This document shows positions 1 through 11,342 of a stretch of DNA of 64,000 nucleotides, piece by piece; position 1 is the stretch's first letter; every line of letters starts with the position of its first letter. Where the stretch lies: the NCBI RefSeq assembly GCF_018982965.1, contig NZ_JACBYP010000014.1, forward strand, positions 45,561 to 109,560, given 5' to 3'. Source of the DNA: Streptomyces mayonensis (GTDB lineage Bacteria; Actinomycetota; Actinomycetes; Streptomycetales; Streptomycetaceae). The notes beneath the pieces are model-generated. The model had not been told where the DNA came from. It saw only the letters and a program-made list of their open reading frames with translations, and ran no database searches. The translations under genes were made by a program, and so were the position numbers.

Positions 1-50
1 TGCCCTCCCACGCTGCGGCCCCGGCCGCGAGGCCGCCTGCGGCTCTGCCA

Positions 51-182
51 CCGCATTCCGCGACGCCGCATTCGTGGCACCGCACCCTGTGACGCCGCAT
101 CCTGTGACGCCGCGCCCTGTGGCGCCGCATTCGTACCACTGCATCCCGTGAGGCCGTATTCGTGGCACCGCGTCCCGTGGCG
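51..182. repeat. degenerate 14-15 bp tandem repeat, about 9 units
   Basis: Nine consecutive units start at 51, 66, 80, 95, 110, 125, 139, 154 and 168. Each begins with CCGC, CTGC or CCGT, followed by a short A/T-containing middle and GTGGC, GTGAC or a variant. Unit length is 15 or 14 bp. The array lies just downstream of the stop codon of the leftward aminotransferase gene, and no gene is visible in it. Its function is unknown. Confidence 0.7.
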
Positions 183-206
183 CTGCCACCGCTGCCTGCG
201 GCTCTG

Positions 207-1286
207 TTACAGCTCCTTGCGGAACTCCTCCGACGCCTTCAGGAAGATGTCGTTCGCCTCGCTCTCCCCGACCGTGACCCGCACCCCCTCGCCCGGGAAC
301 GGCCGGACGACCGCACCGGCACGCTCGCAGGCGTCCGCGAAGGCGACCGTGCTCTCCCCCAGCCGCAGCCAGACGAAGTTGGCCTGGGTCTCCGGGACGG
401 TCCAGCCCTGGGCCCGGAGCGCGTCGACCACGCGCGTGCGCTCGCACACCAGCGAGCCGACCCGGCCGATCAGCTCGTCCTCGGCGCGCAGCGACGCGAT
501 CGCCGCCTCCTGCGCGATCTGGCTGACCCCGAAGGGCACCGCCGTCTTGCGCAGCGCGGCCGCCACGGGCTCATGGGCGATCGCGAACCCGACCCGCAGG
601 CCGGCCAGGCCGTAGGCCTTCGAGAAGGTGCGCAGGACGCAGACGTTGGGACGCCCGCGGTACAGCTCACAGCCGTCCGGCACCTCCGGGTCGCGGATGA
701 ACTCGCGGTAGGCCTCGTCCAGGACCACCAGCACGTCGCTCGGCACCCGGTCAAGGAAACGTTCCAGCTCCGCCCGCCGGACCACCGTGCCGGTCGGGTT
801 GTTGGGATTGCAGACGAAGATCAGTCGGGTCCGGTCGGTGATCGCGTCCGCCATCGCGTCCAGATCGTGCACGTCACCCGGCGTCAGCGGCACCTTGACG
901 GAGGTCGCACCGCTGATCTGGGTGATGATCGGGTACGCCTCGAAGGACCGCCAGGCGTAGATCACCTCGTCGCCGGGTCCGGAGGTCGCCTGGATCAGCT
1001 GCTGTGCCACACCGACCGACCCGGTGCCGGTGGCCAGGTGGGAGAGGGGCACGCCGAAGCGGTCCGACAGCTCGCTCATCAGGGACGTGCAGGCCATGTC
1101 CGGGTAACGGTTGAAGGAGGCCGCGGCGGCCGTCACCGTCTCCATGACGCCGGGCAACGGCGGGTAGGGATTCTCGTTGGAGGACAGCTTGTAGGCCACC
1201 GGACCGTCGGCCGCGGCAGGCTTGCCCGGCTTGTAGGTGGGAATCCCCTCCAGCTCGGCGCGCAGCTTCGGGCTCGTCTCGCTCAC
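207..1286 (-). CDS. hisC: histidinol-phosphate / aromatic aminotransferase (HisC2-like)
   Basis: PLP-dependent class I/II aminotransferase of 359 residues. It is expected to act on histidinol phosphate or aromatic amino acids in the cytoplasm. The N-terminal SSNENP motif (35-40), NPNNPTG (160-166), the D190-E191-A-Y cofactor site and the Schiff-base lysine K223 in [11 protein letters not shown] are all present. The length is normal for HisC. I chose the GTG at 1286 because AGGAGG stands six bases before it; an in-frame ATG at 1316 lacks such a site. The gene is alone and divergent from the LacI gene. Streptomyces usually carry a second hisC in the histidine operon, so this copy may serve phenylalanine or tyrosine transamination; that part is inference. 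Confidence 0.9.
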   Translation of the reverse strand: MSETSPKLRAELEGIPTYKPGKPAAADGPVAYKLSSNENPYPPLPGVMETVTAAAASFNRYPDMACTSLMSELSDRFGVPLSHLATGTGSVGVAQQLIQATSGPGDEVIYAWRSFEAYPIITQISGATSVKVPLTPGDVHDLDAMADAITDRTRLIFVCNPNNPTGTVVRRAELERFLDRVPSDVLVVLDEAYREFIRDPEVPDGCELYRGRPNVCVLRTFSKAYGLAGLRVGFAIAHEPVAAALRKTAVPFGVSQIAQEAAIASLRAEDELIGRVGSLVCERTRVVDALRAQGWTVPETQANFVWLRLGESTVAFADACERAGAVVRPFPGEGVRVTVGESEANDIFLKASEEFRKEL

Positions 1287-1799
1287 CGCAGTCCTCCTCG
1301 TGACCACCACCGGCATCGAATACTCCTCACCCTATGAGGATTCACCGCGGCTGCGTAGAGCCGAGGCCGGACCCCGCAGAGGCCGGGACCGACCCCGCAG
1401 AGCCCGAGGCCGTGCCTCGGGCAGTCTGGGACCGACCGGAGCTCGACAGCCCTGAGGCCGTCCCCTCCCGGATGACGCCAGATGCTCCTGCGTCACACTG
1501 GCATCAGGGGCATCAGCACACGAAGGCGCATGTTTCGGGGGGCGCGCCGCACATATATCTATGCGCCGGTGGCTTGCGCCGTGGCGCGCGTCCCTCGTGC
1601 AGGTGAGTTGAGACCTCTTCGCAACATCCGCCACGCGGCAGGCCTTCACCGGTCGACACGTCAGGTACTGGGATGGATGACCCCAACCACCTTGCTTTGC
1701 AATAGCGTTAGCTCTAAATGATCATGCAGAAACGTGACTGTCAACGCGTGCATATGCGTCCGCCCTACCCCACCCCATGAGCCCTACTATCGGCTCGCC
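1287..1799. promoter_or_regulatory. divergent intergenic region with AT-rich promoter zone
   Basis: This 513-bp gap between the aminotransferase and the LacI gene holds no convincing gene. The part from about 1690 to 1760 is far richer in A and T than the surroundings. It contains two short palindromes, ATGATCAT (1718-1725) and GCATATGC (1750-1757). These are candidate promoter or operator elements for the adjacent regulator. No operator can be assigned with certainty. Confidence 0.35.
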
Positions 1800-2912
1800 A
1801 TGACAGCAGCAGGGAAGCACCAGGTGAGCCGCGCGGAAACCTCACGTCGAGGCAGCCGGCCGGGCCGGGCGGGTATCAGAGACGTGGCCGCCGCCGCCGG
1901 AGTATCCATCACTACCGTCTCCGACGCCCTCAACGGCAAGGGCCGACTCCCGGATGCCACCCGGCGCCATGTGCGCGAGGTCGCCGACCGCCTGGGCTAC
2001 CGGCCCTCGGCCGCCGCCCGCACGCTCCGCACCGGCAAGTCCGGACTCATCGGCCTGACCGTGACGACGTACGGGGATGAACCTTTCACCTTCACCGAGT
2101 TCGCGTACTTCGCGGAGATGGCGCGGGCCGCCACGTCCGCCGCGCTCGCCCGCGGCTACGCGCTCGTCATCCTTCCGGCGACCTCCCGCCACGACGTGTG
2201 GTCCAACGTCGCGCTGGACGGCACGGTCGTCATCGACCCCTCGGACCACGACCCGGTCGTCAGCGAGCTGGTCCGCCAGGGCTTACCGGTCGTCTCCGAC
2301 GGCCGCCCGGCCGGCTCGCTGCCCGTCACCGCCTGGGTCGACAACGACCACGAGGCCGCCGTACTGGGCATCCTCGACCACCTCGCCGACGCGGGTGCCC
2401 GCAGGATCGGCCTGCTCACCGGCACCACGACCGACACGTACACCCACCTGTCGACCACCGCCTACCTGCGCTGGTGCGAGCGCGTCGGACAGGATCCCGT
2501 CTACGAGGCCTACCCGGCCCACGACCCGTGCGCGGGCGCGGTAGCCGCCGACCGGCTGCTCGCCCGCCCCGACCGGCCCGACGCCGTGTACGGACTGTTC
2601 GACCCGAACGGCACGGACCTGCTCGCCGCCGCCCGCCGCTACGGACTGCGCGTCCCCGAGGATTTGCTGCTGGTCTGCTGCAGCGAGTCCACCGTGTACG
2701 CCAGCACCGAGCCACCCATCACCACCCTCTCGCTGAAACCCCGCCGCATCGGCACAGCGGTCGTCCACGTCCTGATCGACGCGATCGAGGGGCTGCACTC
2801 GGACCAGCCGGTCGAGCAGGTGATACCGACCGAACTGATCGTGCGCACGTCGTCGCAACGCCGTTCGCCCCGTACCACGGTCAGCCCGCCGCGGTCGCCG
2901 GAGAGCGATTAG
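1800..2912 (+). CDS. LacI-family transcriptional regulator with a TTA codon
   Basis: A 370-residue LacI/GalR-type regulator. The helix-turn-helix lies at about residues 26-50 (IRDVAAAAGVSITTVSDALN), followed by the hinge and a periplasmic-binding-protein-like effector domain. An upstream in-frame ATG at 1734 exists, but the ATG at 1800 gives the usual short N-terminus. A leucine TTA codon occurs at 2283-2285 (…Q-G-L-P-V…). I saw no other in-frame TTA when scanning the genes of this window by eye. In Streptomyces TTA is read by the bldA tRNA, so production is probably tied to development. I recall a conserved TTA-containing LacI gene at this place in S. coelicolor. Its target and effector are not evident. 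Confidence 0.9.
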   Translation: MTAAGKHQVSRAETSRRGSRPGRAGIRDVAAAAGVSITTVSDALNGKGRLPDATRRHVREVADRLGYRPSAAARTLRTGKSGLIGLTVTTYGDEPFTFTEFAYFAEMARAATSAALARGYALVILPATSRHDVWSNVALDGTVVIDPSDHDPVVSELVRQGLPVVSDGRPAGSLPVTAWVDNDHEAAVLGILDHLADAGARRIGLLTGTTTDTYTHLSTTAYLRWCERVGQDPVYEAYPAHDPCAGAVAADRLLARPDRPDAVYGLFDPNGTDLLAAARRYGLRVPEDLLLVCCSESTVYASTEPPITTLSLKPRRIGTAVVHVLIDAIEGLHSDQPVEQVIPTELIVRTSSQRRSPRTTVSPPRSPESD

Positions 2913-3373
2913 GGGCGCTGCCCCGGGCAGGTCGGCGCGACGCCGGCCGGGCCGGGCGCCGCACGGAGCGGAAATGGGGCGAGCCACCGGTTCCCGCGCT
3001 CCAGGGCCCGTGGGGCGGGAGCGCGCCGGACATCGCGCACGCCGGGTCGTCCGCCGAACAGGTCCCGGGCCCGCCCGCGGGCACCGGCCTGCCGTGGCAA
3101 CGCCGACCGCGGAAGGCGGTGAAGGCCACACCCGGCACGGCCGGAACACGGCCGGAACGGGGTCGCGGAGTACGGCCGGGACCCGCCCGCGGACCGGCGA
3201 GACCAGGCCCAATCGGGGCGAAAGCCGCGGTGAACGGGAGTCATGTTCCGATTCACCACCCCGGGGTCGTCACACGGCGCGATCCGCATTCCTATGATGG
3301 GCCCACACACCGCGGGCCGCTGCGACCAGGCAGTCCGAAGCGGTGCAGATGCGGCGCGATGGTGGAGGGGTCG
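2913..3373. other. intergenic region without recognisable content
   Basis: This gap of about 460 bp between the LacI gene and the phosphatase gene is very GC-rich. No ORF with convincing codon bias, hairpin or known motif was seen apart from the ribosome-binding site at its right end. Confidence 0.4.
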
Positions 3374-4465
3374 ATGACTCAGGGGGCCGGTCAGGGACCC
3401 GAGGTGGAACGGACGGCGACAGTGCGCGACTTCCGGGTGCCCGCGTACGTCCACGAGGCCGCTCCGTACGCCGACTCCGGCACGCAGACGAGCGAGACCG
3501 CACCCCCCGCCGAGGAGGGCGTCGAGGAGGCCATCCCCGACGGCTACACGCCCACCCAGCGGGATCTGCCCGTCATCCGCCGGGGTGACACGGTTCAGGT
3601 CCACGTCGACCCGGAGCCGGTCCAGGCACAGCAGCCGGCCACCGGCCAGGGGCCGCTGTTCGTCGTCGGCGACGTGCACGGCTACCTCGACGAACTGCTC
3701 GCCGCGCTGGAGGAGAAGGGACTCGTCGACGCCGCGGGGCAGTGGTGCGCGGGCACCTCACGCCTGTGGTTCCTCGGCGACTTCACGGACCGCGGCCCGG
3801 ACGGCATCGGTGTCATCGACCTGGTGATGCGGCTGTCCGCCGAGGCGGCCGCGGCCGGCGGCTACTGCAAGGCGCTGATGGGCAACCACGAGCTGCTGCT
3901 GCTCGGGGCCAAGCGGTTCGGCGACACGCCCGTCAACTCCGGCGCGGGCACCGCCACCTTCCAGGCGGCCTGGCTGCTGAACGGCGGCCAGAAGACCGAC
4001 ATGGACCGCCTGCAGGACCATCACCTGCAGTGGATGGCCCGCCTCGACGCGATGGAGGAGGTCGACGACCACCTCCTGGTCCATTCGGACGCCACCACCT
4101 ACCTCGACTACGGCCGGTCCATCGAAGAGGTCAACGACACCGTCCGCGAGACACTCACGCGCAACGACGCGGACGAGGTGTGGGACCTGTTCCGGAAGTT
4201 CACCAAGAGGTTCTCCTTCCGCGACGAGGGCGGCGCCGACGCCGTGCGCTCACTGCTGGACACGTACGGGGGCACCCGGATCGTTCACGGGCACAGCCCC
4301 ATTCCCTACCTGCTGGGGGAGGTCGGCTCGGAGGACGGCGAGGACGACACCCGGACCGCCGTCGAAGGGCCCCATGTCTACGCGGACGGCCTGGCCATCG
4401 CGATGGACGGCGGCGTGACCATGGCCGGAAAGCTACTGGTCGAACAACTCCCACTGGACGTCTGA
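3374..4465 (+). CDS. metallophosphoesterase (PPP-type serine/threonine phosphatase-like)
   Basis: A 363-residue cytoplasmic protein of the calcineurin-like PPP superfamily. Metal-ligand motifs appear in order: GDVHG (99-103), GDFTDRG (135-141) and GNHE (170-173), with later histidines in HSDATT and HGHSP. The first 90 residues are low-complexity and probably flexible. The start is the ATG at 3374, preceded by GGAGG five bases upstream; the frame stays open far upstream into the LacI gene, but that part is a shadow. The substrate is unknown; related proteins dephosphorylate proteins or dinucleotides. Confidence 0.85.
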   Translation: MTQGAGQGPEVERTATVRDFRVPAYVHEAAPYADSGTQTSETAPPAEEGVEEAIPDGYTPTQRDLPVIRRGDTVQVHVDPEPVQAQQPATGQGPLFVVGDVHGYLDELLAALEEKGLVDAAGQWCAGTSRLWFLGDFTDRGPDGIGVIDLVMRLSAEAAAAGGYCKALMGNHELLLLGAKRFGDTPVNSGAGTATFQAAWLLNGGQKTDMDRLQDHHLQWMARLDAMEEVDDHLLVHSDATTYLDYGRSIEEVNDTVRETLTRNDADEVWDLFRKFTKRFSFRDEGGADAVRSLLDTYGGTRIVHGHSPIPYLLGEVGSEDGEDDTRTAVEGPHVYADGLAIAMDGGVTMAGKLLVEQLPLDV

Positions 4466-4652
4466 CCGTTCGCGGATGAGTATTCCGGCGGCGGCGTCCG
4501 TACGGAAGGGCACCCAATTTCTGGAAACCCCCTGTCACCGCCCACCGTCACCGCTCTACCATCGGCTTATCCGTAGCAGGCTCCCCTCCGTTTCTGCCCG
4601 ACGGCTCGTTGGCATGCGAGCCCCAAGCCCTACGGAGCATCGGGGGATGCAC

Positions 4653-5516
4653 ATGAACAGCGTTCCGCAGCACCTGTCCAACGAGGACCGCCTGGAGTAC
4701 GAGCGGATCCTCGACGAGGCGCTGCGCTCCGCACCACACCGCCCGGATCTGGCCGCGGTCGGACAGCGGCTCAACTCCGCCCAACTGCGCACCATGGCAC
4801 TCAACGCCACGGCCCTGATCACGGCGGCGGCCACGACCGAGTACCAGCACTACGTGAAGGTCCGCGAGGAACTGCGCCATCCGGCGCCGTCCGCGTCCCC
4901 GCCGGCCACGCGCGAGTCCGGCTCCGAGGAGCAGGGCACGAGCACGGCGGGACTCGCCGCCACCATGGGCGAGGTGGCCGAGACGACCGGTGCGGGCGCC
5001 ACCGCCGTCGTCGCCGTCCTGGCACCCGTCCTGGCCGGCACGGCCGCGGCGATCTTCCTGCTTGTCGGGTACCTCCTGAAGATGCTCGACCCGGGACAGA
5101 CCTTCGCCCAGACCATGCTCACCACCGGATGGGTGTTCGGCGCCGTGACCGCGGTGGCGATCCTCGTCGCCGCGGCGGGCCTGCTGCTCACCGCGCTGCG
5201 CAACCGGCCCTCCGCAGAGTCCGGCTTCTACGGCGCACTCGACGAAGAAGTGGCCAGGGCCAGGCAGGCCTGGCAGGAGGCCCTGCTGGAACGCGGCATA
5301 CTCCCCTTCCTGCGGGAGGCGCTCAGCGACCCGGACACGGCGGCGATGCACCCCACCGGACCCGCGGGCCGGGCCGGCCGCATGCCGCACCTCGGCTACG
5401 GCCGTCCGGGGTTCAGCAGTCCCGACGGCGGGACCGAAACGGGCCATCGTCCGCGCTACTCCAGTCCGGACTACAGCAGTCCGGACTTCGGCGGCCCGGA
5501 ACACCGGTCCGAGTAG
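4653..5516 (+). CDS. membrane protein of unknown function
   Basis: About 287 residues. The N-terminal 110 residues are soluble and helical. Two transmembrane segments follow (about 116-142 and 158-182), then a cytoplasmic or external tail. The tail ends in repeated S-S-P-D motifs with aromatic residues (GFSSPD, YSSPD, YSSPDF). Starts at 4647 and 4653 are both possible; the GGGGG run fits 4653 better. I do not recognise a family. The gene ends convergently towards thiC. Confidence 0.65.
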   Translation: MNSVPQHLSNEDRLEYERILDEALRSAPHRPDLAAVGQRLNSAQLRTMALNATALITAAATTEYQHYVKVREELRHPAPSASPPATRESGSEEQGTSTAGLAATMGEVAETTGAGATAVVAVLAPVLAGTAAAIFLLVGYLLKMLDPGQTFAQTMLTTGWVFGAVTAVAILVAAAGLLLTALRNRPSAESGFYGALDEEVARARQAWQEALLERGILPFLREALSDPDTAAMHPTGPAGRAGRMPHLGYGRPGFSSPDGGTETGHRPRYSSPDYSSPDFGGPEHRSE

Positions 5517-5526
5517 CCACCGGCCT

Positions 5527-5557
5527 GGGCGGGCAGCGCATCAGAGGATGCCCGCCC
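5527..5557. terminator. hairpin downstream of the membrane-protein gene
   Basis: Arms GGGCGGGCA (5527-5535) and TGCCCGCCC (5549-5557) pair perfectly, 11 bases after the stop codon. There is no T run, as is common in Streptomyces terminators. Confidence 0.5.
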
Positions 5558-5810
5558 GGCCGGCGTCTCGGGGCCGGAGCCAGGGGAGCGTCGTCCACGG
5601 TGCCCCCGGAGTCTCCGGCCGGCCGCGCGAGCACCGGGGCGCACGGAACGATGCGTTCGACTGCCGTCTCCGCCGACCGCAGGTCCGCCTCGACGGTGTC
5701 GGTCGCCTCCTGCGCACCGGAACGCTTCGCTCGTCGACGACGAGGTGGGCGCCCTTGCTCAGTGGGGCGGCAGTCGAACGCCCCGTCTGCTGATCCGCAC
5801 ATCCGGGCCG

Positions 5811-5844
5811 GGAGAGAGCGGCGCCCCGATGCCCCGCTCTCTCC
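5811..5844 (-). terminator. thiC terminator hairpin
   Basis: Arms GGAGAGAGCGG (5811-5821) and CCGCTCTCTCC (5834-5844) form an 11-bp perfect stem, 24 bases beyond the thiC stop codon. The rest of the 350-bp convergent gap holds nothing else I can recognise. Confidence 0.65.
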
Positions 5845-5867
5845 GGACCGCGGTGCCTGGGCGGGCC

Positions 5868-7870
<2,003 letters not shown>

Positions 7871-7950
7871 TGTACAAAGGTGCCTCCACGCTAGCGCTCA
7901 TTCGGGCGCGGTGAACAGAGGGCCCCCGTCGTTCTTGCGATGATCGGTCG

Positions 7951-9498
7951 GTGACCACACCGCAGCATCCCCCCTTCCCGCCGCACGACCCCCGACGCGG
8001 ACCGGCCACCGGAGCGGGCGACAGCCGGTCGGCCGACCGTGCCCCCGACGGCGCCCACGGCGCCCGGGACGGCAGACACGACGCAGGGCCCGGACATGGT
8101 GCGGACGGCGGTCACGGCGGCCACGGCGGCCACGACAGCTCTGGCGGCTTCGGCGGCTCCGACGGTCACGGCGGCGGGCACGGGCACTCGCACGCTCACG
8201 GGCCGGCGGCGCCGGTGTCCCGGCATCTGCGCAAGGTGATCGCCGCCGTTCTGATCCCGTTCGCCGCGGCGGTCCTGGTCGGGCTCGCGGTGCTGTGGCC
8301 CGGGGGTGCGCCGCCGCACGAACGCACCGGCGTCGGCTTCGACCGCCAGACCCAGCAGGCCACCGTCACCAAGGTGGTCGAACTCAGCTGTCAGTCCGTC
8401 AATGCCTCGGCCGTCCCGCCGACCGGTGACACCTCCACCGCCGAGGGCTCCTCCGCGGTGCAGCAGGCGAACGGCGACTGCAAACGCGCGACGATCCGGG
8501 TCGACACCGGCGGGGACAAGGGCCGGACGTTCGACGAGATCGTGCAGCCGGACCAGTCACGGCAGTTGCACGAGGGCCAGAAGGTCGTGGTCGCCTACGA
8601 GCCCTCCGCACCGCGGGACCTGCAGTACTCGGTGACCGACATCAACCGCCGCCTCCCCCTCTCCCTGCTCGCGGGCATCTTCGCGCTCGCCGTGGTCGTC
8701 GTCGGGCGCCTGCGGGGGCTGATGGCGCTGATCTCGCTGGCCATCAGCTTCCTGCTGCTGAACTTCTTCATCCTCCCGGCGATCCTGCAGGGTTCGAACC
8801 CTCTGGCCGTGGCGGTGATCGGGTCCAGCGCCATCATGCTGATCGCGCTGTATCTGTGTCACGGCCTGTCGGCCCGCACCTCCGTGGCCGTACTCGGGAC
8901 GCTGATCTCGTTGTTGCTGATCGGCGTTCTCGGGTCGCTGTTCATCGGGTGGTCCGCGCTCACCGGCAACACCGACGACAACACCGGCCTCATTCACGGC
9001 CTGTATCCGTCGATCGACATGAGCGGTCTGCTGCTGGCCGGAGTCATCATCGGTTCGCTCGGTGTCCTCGACGACGTGACGGTCACCCAGACGTCGGCGG
9101 TGTGGGAACTGCACGAGGCCAACCCGACGATGGGCTGGCGCGGGCTGTACCGCGCGGGCATCCGCATCGGGCGCGACCACATCGCCTCGGTCGTCAACAC
9201 ACTCGTCCTCGCCTACGCGGGCGCCGCGCTGCCTCTGCTGCTGCTGTTCTCGATCGCACAGAGCGGGGTGGGCACGGTCGCGAACAGCGAGCTGGTCGCG
9301 GAGGAGATCGTACGGACGCTGGTCGGTTCGATCGGCCTGGTGGCGTCAGTGCCGGTCACCACGGCCCTCGCCGCCCTGGTGGTCTCGGCGGACCGGACCA
9401 CCGACCGGCCGGTGGCAGAGGCGGCCGGGGCCCCGGCCAACGGTGCGGGGGCGGCAGTGCCCGCACGGGGTGGACGGGGTCGCCGCCGTAAGCGCTGA
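7951..9498 (+). CDS. YibE/F-family integral membrane protein with His-rich N-terminus
   Basis: 515 residues. After a polar stretch with about a dozen histidines among glycines (about residues 30-85, including HGHSHAHG), a first membrane segment is followed by an external domain. Some seven further hydrophobic helices form the YibE/F core, including the conserved GxLxDVTVTQ segment near residue 370. A basic tail (RGRRRKR) ends the protein. The start is a GTG at 7951. YibE/F proteins are poorly characterised membrane proteins; the histidine-rich head suggests metal binding, which is inference. Confidence 0.85.
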   Translation: MTTPQHPPFPPHDPRRGPATGAGDSRSADRAPDGAHGARDGRHDAGPGHGADGGHGGHGGHDSSGGFGGSDGHGGGHGHSHAHGPAAPVSRHLRKVIAAVLIPFAAAVLVGLAVLWPGGAPPHERTGVGFDRQTQQATVTKVVELSCQSVNASAVPPTGDTSTAEGSSAVQQANGDCKRATIRVDTGGDKGRTFDEIVQPDQSRQLHEGQKVVVAYEPSAPRDLQYSVTDINRRLPLSLLAGIFALAVVVVGRLRGLMALISLAISFLLLNFFILPAILQGSNPLAVAVIGSSAIMLIALYLCHGLSARTSVAVLGTLISLLLIGVLGSLFIGWSALTGNTDDNTGLIHGLYPSIDMSGLLLAGVIIGSLGVLDDVTVTQTSAVWELHEANPTMGWRGLYRAGIRIGRDHIASVVNTLVLAYAGAALPLLLLFSIAQSGVGTVANSELVAEEIVRTLVGSIGLVASVPVTTALAALVVSADRTTDRPVAEAAGAPANGAGAAVPARGGRGRRRKR

Positions 9499-9544
9499 TG
9501 CGCCCGGGGGACGTGAAACGTGGCAGCGGGGCTGCTGTAACGGT

Positions 9545-9982
9545 TCAGCCCGCGCTCTGTTCCTCCGCGAGGATTCGGTCCAGGGCCTCGTCGAGGTGGG
9601 TGTCGAAGCCCGCGAGTGCACCCTCCTGGCCCAGCGGCACCAGCTTGTCGGTGCGGTCGAGGAACGCCACCAGCGGGGCGGCCGAGGAACGGAAGAGGGC
9701 CTGGTCGGAACCGACCTGAAGGCGGATCATCACCTCGGCCAGCGGCTCGGGGTCGACCGGTGCGATCCGCACATCTCCGTCACCGCAGGGCCGGACCACT
9801 CCGTCGACCAGCAGCTCCCGGCCGAAGGCCCAGGTCACCGGCGCGTCGCCGGGCAGATGGAAGGTCAGGCGCACGGCATAGGGATCACTGGTCTCGTAGC
9901 GCAGCTCCACCGGAATACGGAAAGAGAGCTCCTCGGACACGAGAAAGCTCATCATGACCTCTGCCTGCACGGACTCGCCCAT
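9545..9982 (-). CDS. ssgA: SsgA, sporulation-specific cell-division activator
   Basis: A 145-residue SsgA-like protein. In Streptomyces SsgA localises to future septum and germination sites, stimulates sporulation-specific division and recruits SsgB, which positions FtsZ. The N-terminal block ESVQAEVMMSF and the central FHLPGDAPVTWAFGRELL and FLDRTDKLVPLG blocks match SsgA rather than other SALPs. I prefer the ATG at 9982, eight bases after a GGGG ribosome site; an ATG two codons upstream (9988) is also possible. The gene lies 100 bp downstream of ssgR, which is its known activator. Confidence 0.95.
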   Translation of the reverse strand: MGESVQAEVMMSFLVSEELSFRIPVELRYETSDPYAVRLTFHLPGDAPVTWAFGRELLVDGVVRPCGDGDVRIAPVDPEPLAEVMIRLQVGSDQALFRSSAAPLVAFLDRTDKLVPLGQEGALAGFDTHLDEALDRILAEEQSAG

Positions 9983-10082
9983 CGCCATACCCCGTCATTC
10001 GCCGTCGACTGGCCGGGAATCAAACCTCTAACACTGGTGGCATCTTGCTCAACGTACACACCAGATCACAAGGAGTGAGTTT

Positions 10083-10928
10083 TCAGATACTGATAGAAAG
10101 TGCAACTGATCCCAGGTGCCGCCCGACCTCATGCTGCAACTGGCGTGCCGCGAGCAGCAGCCGGTCGGCCTGCTGGAGCGGCAGGGAGATGGCCACGGTC
10201 GCGGCCGTGGTGCCGACGGTGATCGGGACGGCCGCGCAGACCGTTCCCAGGGCGTACTCCTGACGTTCGAACACCGGCGTCATCCGGCGCGTGCGATCCA
10301 GTCGTCTCAGCAGACCGTGTCCGTCACGCACCGTGTACGGCGTGACCGGCCGCACCGGGTAGCGGTCGAGGTGCTCGCGGCGGGTCTCCTCGTCCAGCTG
10401 CGAGAGCAGGCACTGGCCGACGGCGTGCGCGTGTCCCGTCTCGCGGAAGTCCGCCCACTCCTCGACAGCGGGGGCGCCCGGAGTGTCGGACACGCACATG
10501 ACCTCGATCTCGCCGTCGCGGTACATGGCGTAGTACACGGGCGCGCCGATGGCGTCCCGCCAGCGCGCCAGCGCGTCGGCCACCGTGCTGCGACGTTTCT
10601 GCTCGGCGCCGTTGCTGCTCAGCCGCTCGGTTGCCTCGCCGAGGAAGAAGAGGCCCTTCTCCCGGCGCAGGTAGCCCTCGTGCACCAGTGTGCGCAGCAG
10701 GTGGTAGGCCGTGGGCAGCGCCAGCCGGGTCTCGCGGGCCAACTGCTTGGCCGGGGCTCCGTACTCGTGCCTCGCGACGCACTCCAGAAGCCGCATCGCC
10801 CGCTGCACGGAACCGATGAGCGTCGCCGCCGCGGGCGGCTCGGCGGCGGGAGGTGCCGGAGGCGTCCGCGGCGCCGCACAGGGCTGCACGGGGAGGGTGT
10901 GCGGCGGAGCGCATGCGGTGTCAGCCAT
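10083..10928 (-). CDS. ssgR: SsgR, IclR-type activator of ssgA
   Basis: A 281-residue IclR-family regulator. A proline/alanine-rich leader of about 38 residues precedes the winged helix (about 43-90) and the C-terminal effector domain. Its position directly upstream of ssgA on the same strand identifies it as SsgR, known in S. coelicolor to be needed for ssgA transcription. The start is uncertain: the ATG at 10928 has a distant GGGAG site, whereas a TTG two codons upstream (10934) is spaced better. No TTA codon was seen in it. Confidence 0.9.
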   Translation of the reverse strand: MADTACAPPHTLPVQPCAAPRTPPAPPAAEPPAAATLIGSVQRAMRLLECVARHEYGAPAKQLARETRLALPTAYHLLRTLVHEGYLRREKGLFFLGEATERLSSNGAEQKRRSTVADALARWRDAIGAPVYYAMYRDGEIEVMCVSDTPGAPAVEEWADFRETGHAHAVGQCLLSQLDEETRREHLDRYPVRPVTPYTVRDGHGLLRRLDRTRRMTPVFERQEYALGTVCAAVPITVGTTAATVAISLPLQQADRLLLAARQLQHEVGRHLGSVALSISI

Positions 10929-11129
10929 GGCCAAGGGTCACTCCCGGAACGCGAGGAGGCAGCCCGTGCGGGGGACACGGGTGGGGGTGTACGCCGTCCG
11001 CGAGGTCGCCCCCGCGTGGAGGTTCGGACTCTAACCGCCGCTCACCGGTCACCGGCGTCCCGTCCGCGAAACTTCCCCCGCGCGAGGGAACCGGTGATTC
11101 CTGTTACCGCCACCGGTGCCCCACCGCCC

Positions 11130-11342
11130 TCACCAGTCGCTGCGCGAGGAGGAACTCGACATGAACTTGCGTACGACATAGATCAGTCCGCCCACGAGCG
11201 CGACGAAGACCAGCACCTTGAACAGCAGTCCGATCACGAACCCGACCACGCTGGCGATCAGTCCGCCGAACACGACCAGGGCGATGATCGGCACCGCGAT
11301 CCACTTCACCCACCACGGCAGTCCCGTGAAGATCTCTCGCAT
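11130..11342 (-). CDS. small two-helix membrane protein (DUF5326-like)
   Basis: 70 residues, mostly hydrophobic. Two transmembrane helices (about 12-36 and 38-58) are followed by a serine-rich, charged end (FMSSSSSRSDW). The ATG at 11342 follows a purine-rich GACGAGGG site; the frame stays open upstream, but the extension lacks protein-like composition. The function is unknown. Similar small proteins are conserved at this position in streptomycetes as far as I recall. Confidence 0.75.
   Translation of the reverse strand: MREIFTGLPWWVKWIAVPIIALVVFGGLIASVVGFVIGLLFKVLVFVALVGGLIYVVRKFMSSSSSRSDW

Noticed and set aside
2198..3373. N-terminal extension of the metallophosphoesterase across the LacI gene
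   Set aside because: The extension is Arg/Pro/Gly-rich shadow; the ATG at 3374 has a good ribosome site and precedes the domain.
9506..9522. ACGTGAAACG segment as a parS site
   Set aside because: Only one half-site matches; the left half has too many mismatches.
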